Assembly (NCBI GenBank): GCA_003451645.1
Contig: DMER01000091.1
Location: forward strand, 18,261-24,083
From: Alphaproteobacteria bacterium
GTDB taxonomy: Bacteria; Pseudomonadota; Alphaproteobacteria; Micropepsales; Micropepsaceae
Direction of reading: 5' to 3'
Length of the DNA: 5,823 bases
Positions 5,453 to 5,823 of this stretch are shown here, piece by piece. Under the pieces are notes generated by a model. That model was not told the DNA's origin. It worked only from the letters and a program-made list of their open reading frames with translations, and searched no databases. The translations under genes were made by a program, and so were the position numbers. Position 1 is the stretch's first letter; the number at the start of each line of letters is the position of its first letter.

Positions 5453-5823
5453 GGCCACCACCCCTCATCCTTTGCCTCGTCCAGGCTGAAGGGCGGCTCG
5501 GCCGGGATCAGCGCCAGGTCCATGTCCATCTCGCTGGAGGCATCGCGGCGGGCCTTGGTATAGGCATCGGCGAATTCCTCCGCCTCCAGACGTTTGAGGC
5601 CCGGATTGCGCTTAAGGTGACGCGCAATGTCGCTGCGCTGATTTTGGATCGTGTTCTCCCAGCTGCGCCCGCGCCGCTCCGGCTGCAGGATCCATTTCAG
5701 CAAATGCTCCAGCAGCACTCTGAACCGCGTGTTCAGCTCCCGCTCCTCTGAGGCTCCCAAGGCCGCCATCTCCTCCGCCAGCCCGTCCCAGTCCAGCTCA
5801 TTGGCCGAGCGCCGGCGCAACGC
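5449..5823 (-). CDS. DUF29-family protein, tandem copy 2, N-terminus outside window
   Basis: The last 124 codons of a second DUF29 gene; the frame is open through the window's right end. It aligns with copy 1 without gaps, starting at its ALRRRSANELDWDGL segment. It has the same HLLKWILQPERRGRSW core and the same DSSEMDMDLALIP-like C-terminal region (here RRDASSEMDMDLALIP), and it ends DEGWWP. Divergence is concentrated in the helices after the core (ENTIQNQRSDIARHLKRNPGLKRLEAEEF against RNSIENQREAIEDHL and following). By homology about 20 more codons, including the FYSW-type start region, should lie beyond 5823. Its stop TGA (5451-5449) overlaps the GTG start of copy 1. Confidence 0.88.
   Translation of the reverse strand, partial: ALRRRSANELDWDGLAEEMAALGASEERELNTRFRVLLEHLLKWILQPERRGRSWENTIQNQRSDIARHLKRNPGLKRLEAEEFADAYTKARRDASSEMDMDLALIPAEPPFSLDEAKDEGWWP
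5461..5466 (-). promoter_or_regulatory. Coupled ribosome site inside the upstream DUF29 gene
   Basis: GAGGGG, part of the codons for DEGWWP at the end of copy 2, lies eight bases before GTG 5452 of copy 1. In copy 1 the matching site reads GAGGCG (5038-5033), so the signal is weakened exactly where no further DUF29 copy follows. Confidence 0.45.

Larger units (their letters stand above)
5021..5823 (-). repeat. 428-base tandem duplication of DUF29 genes
   Basis: Positions 5021-5395 align with 5449-5823 at a constant offset of 428 bases with no gaps. By hand count about 61 of 375 positions differ, but unevenly. 5328-5395 is identical to 5756-5823 (68 bases) and 5231-5279 is identical to 5659-5707 (49 bases). 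The blocks at about 5161-5220 and 5281-5327 differ at about a third or more of sites. The repeat unit includes the GTGA stop/start junction, so every added copy would be translationally coupled to the last. The array may continue past the right edge. Confidence 0.9.

Noticed and set aside
4973..5563. Plus-strand open frame of 196 codons opposite the DUF29 genes
   Set aside because: It is the antisense image of the two DUF29 copies and the antitoxin start. It has no recognisable domain, and its length is explained by GC-rich codon bias in the real genes.

Overview
The window is GC-rich DNA with dense coding on both strands, GTG and TTG starts and Shine-Dalgarno-type ribosome sites. This fits a proteobacterium, most likely an alphaproteobacterium of the Rhodospirillales/Acetobacteraceae kind, where DUF29 paralogues and GC-rich FitA/VapB-PIN pairs are common. 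The lineage is inferred from style and gene families; no marker gene proves it.

Layout. (1) Positions 1-2820, plus strand: a two-gene unit. An aldo/keto-reductase-like barrel protein that has lost the recognisable catalytic residues is followed 12 bases later by a large protein joining a cyclic-nucleotide-binding-type domain to an NTE/RssA-type patatin phospholipase with an intact Ser-Asp dyad. (2) Positions 2827-4126: a divergent pair, a beta-class glutathione S-transferase (minus) and a TetR-family regulator (plus). They share an 88-base AT-rich intergenic region with a clear sigma-70-like promoter for the regulator. This is the classic arrangement of a TetR repressor next to its target. 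(3) Positions 4127-4284: a short non-coding spacer. It contains a degraded second copy of the last 14 codons plus 3' flank of the patatin gene. (4) Positions 4285-5823, minus strand: two tandem DUF29 genes (the upstream one cut by the window edge), then a FitA/VapB-type antitoxin and a PIN-domain (VapC-type) toxin. The two DUF29 genes overlap by GTGA.

The most interesting points are these. The GST/TetR pair sits exactly between two 53-54-base direct repeats, one of which is the 3' end of the patatin gene. This suggests the pair arrived as a unit, or that this is the scar of a duplication. The PIN toxin has no usable start codon ahead of its first catalytic aspartate: the expected GTGA junction with the antitoxin reads GTAA. 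It also has Asn where the family usually has its last active-site Asp, so the toxin looks silenced. The DUF29 genes form an exact 428-base tandem repeat that carries its own coupling junction, with blocks of complete identity alternating with strongly diverged blocks.

I found no RNA genes, CRISPR array, transposase or integrase in the window.
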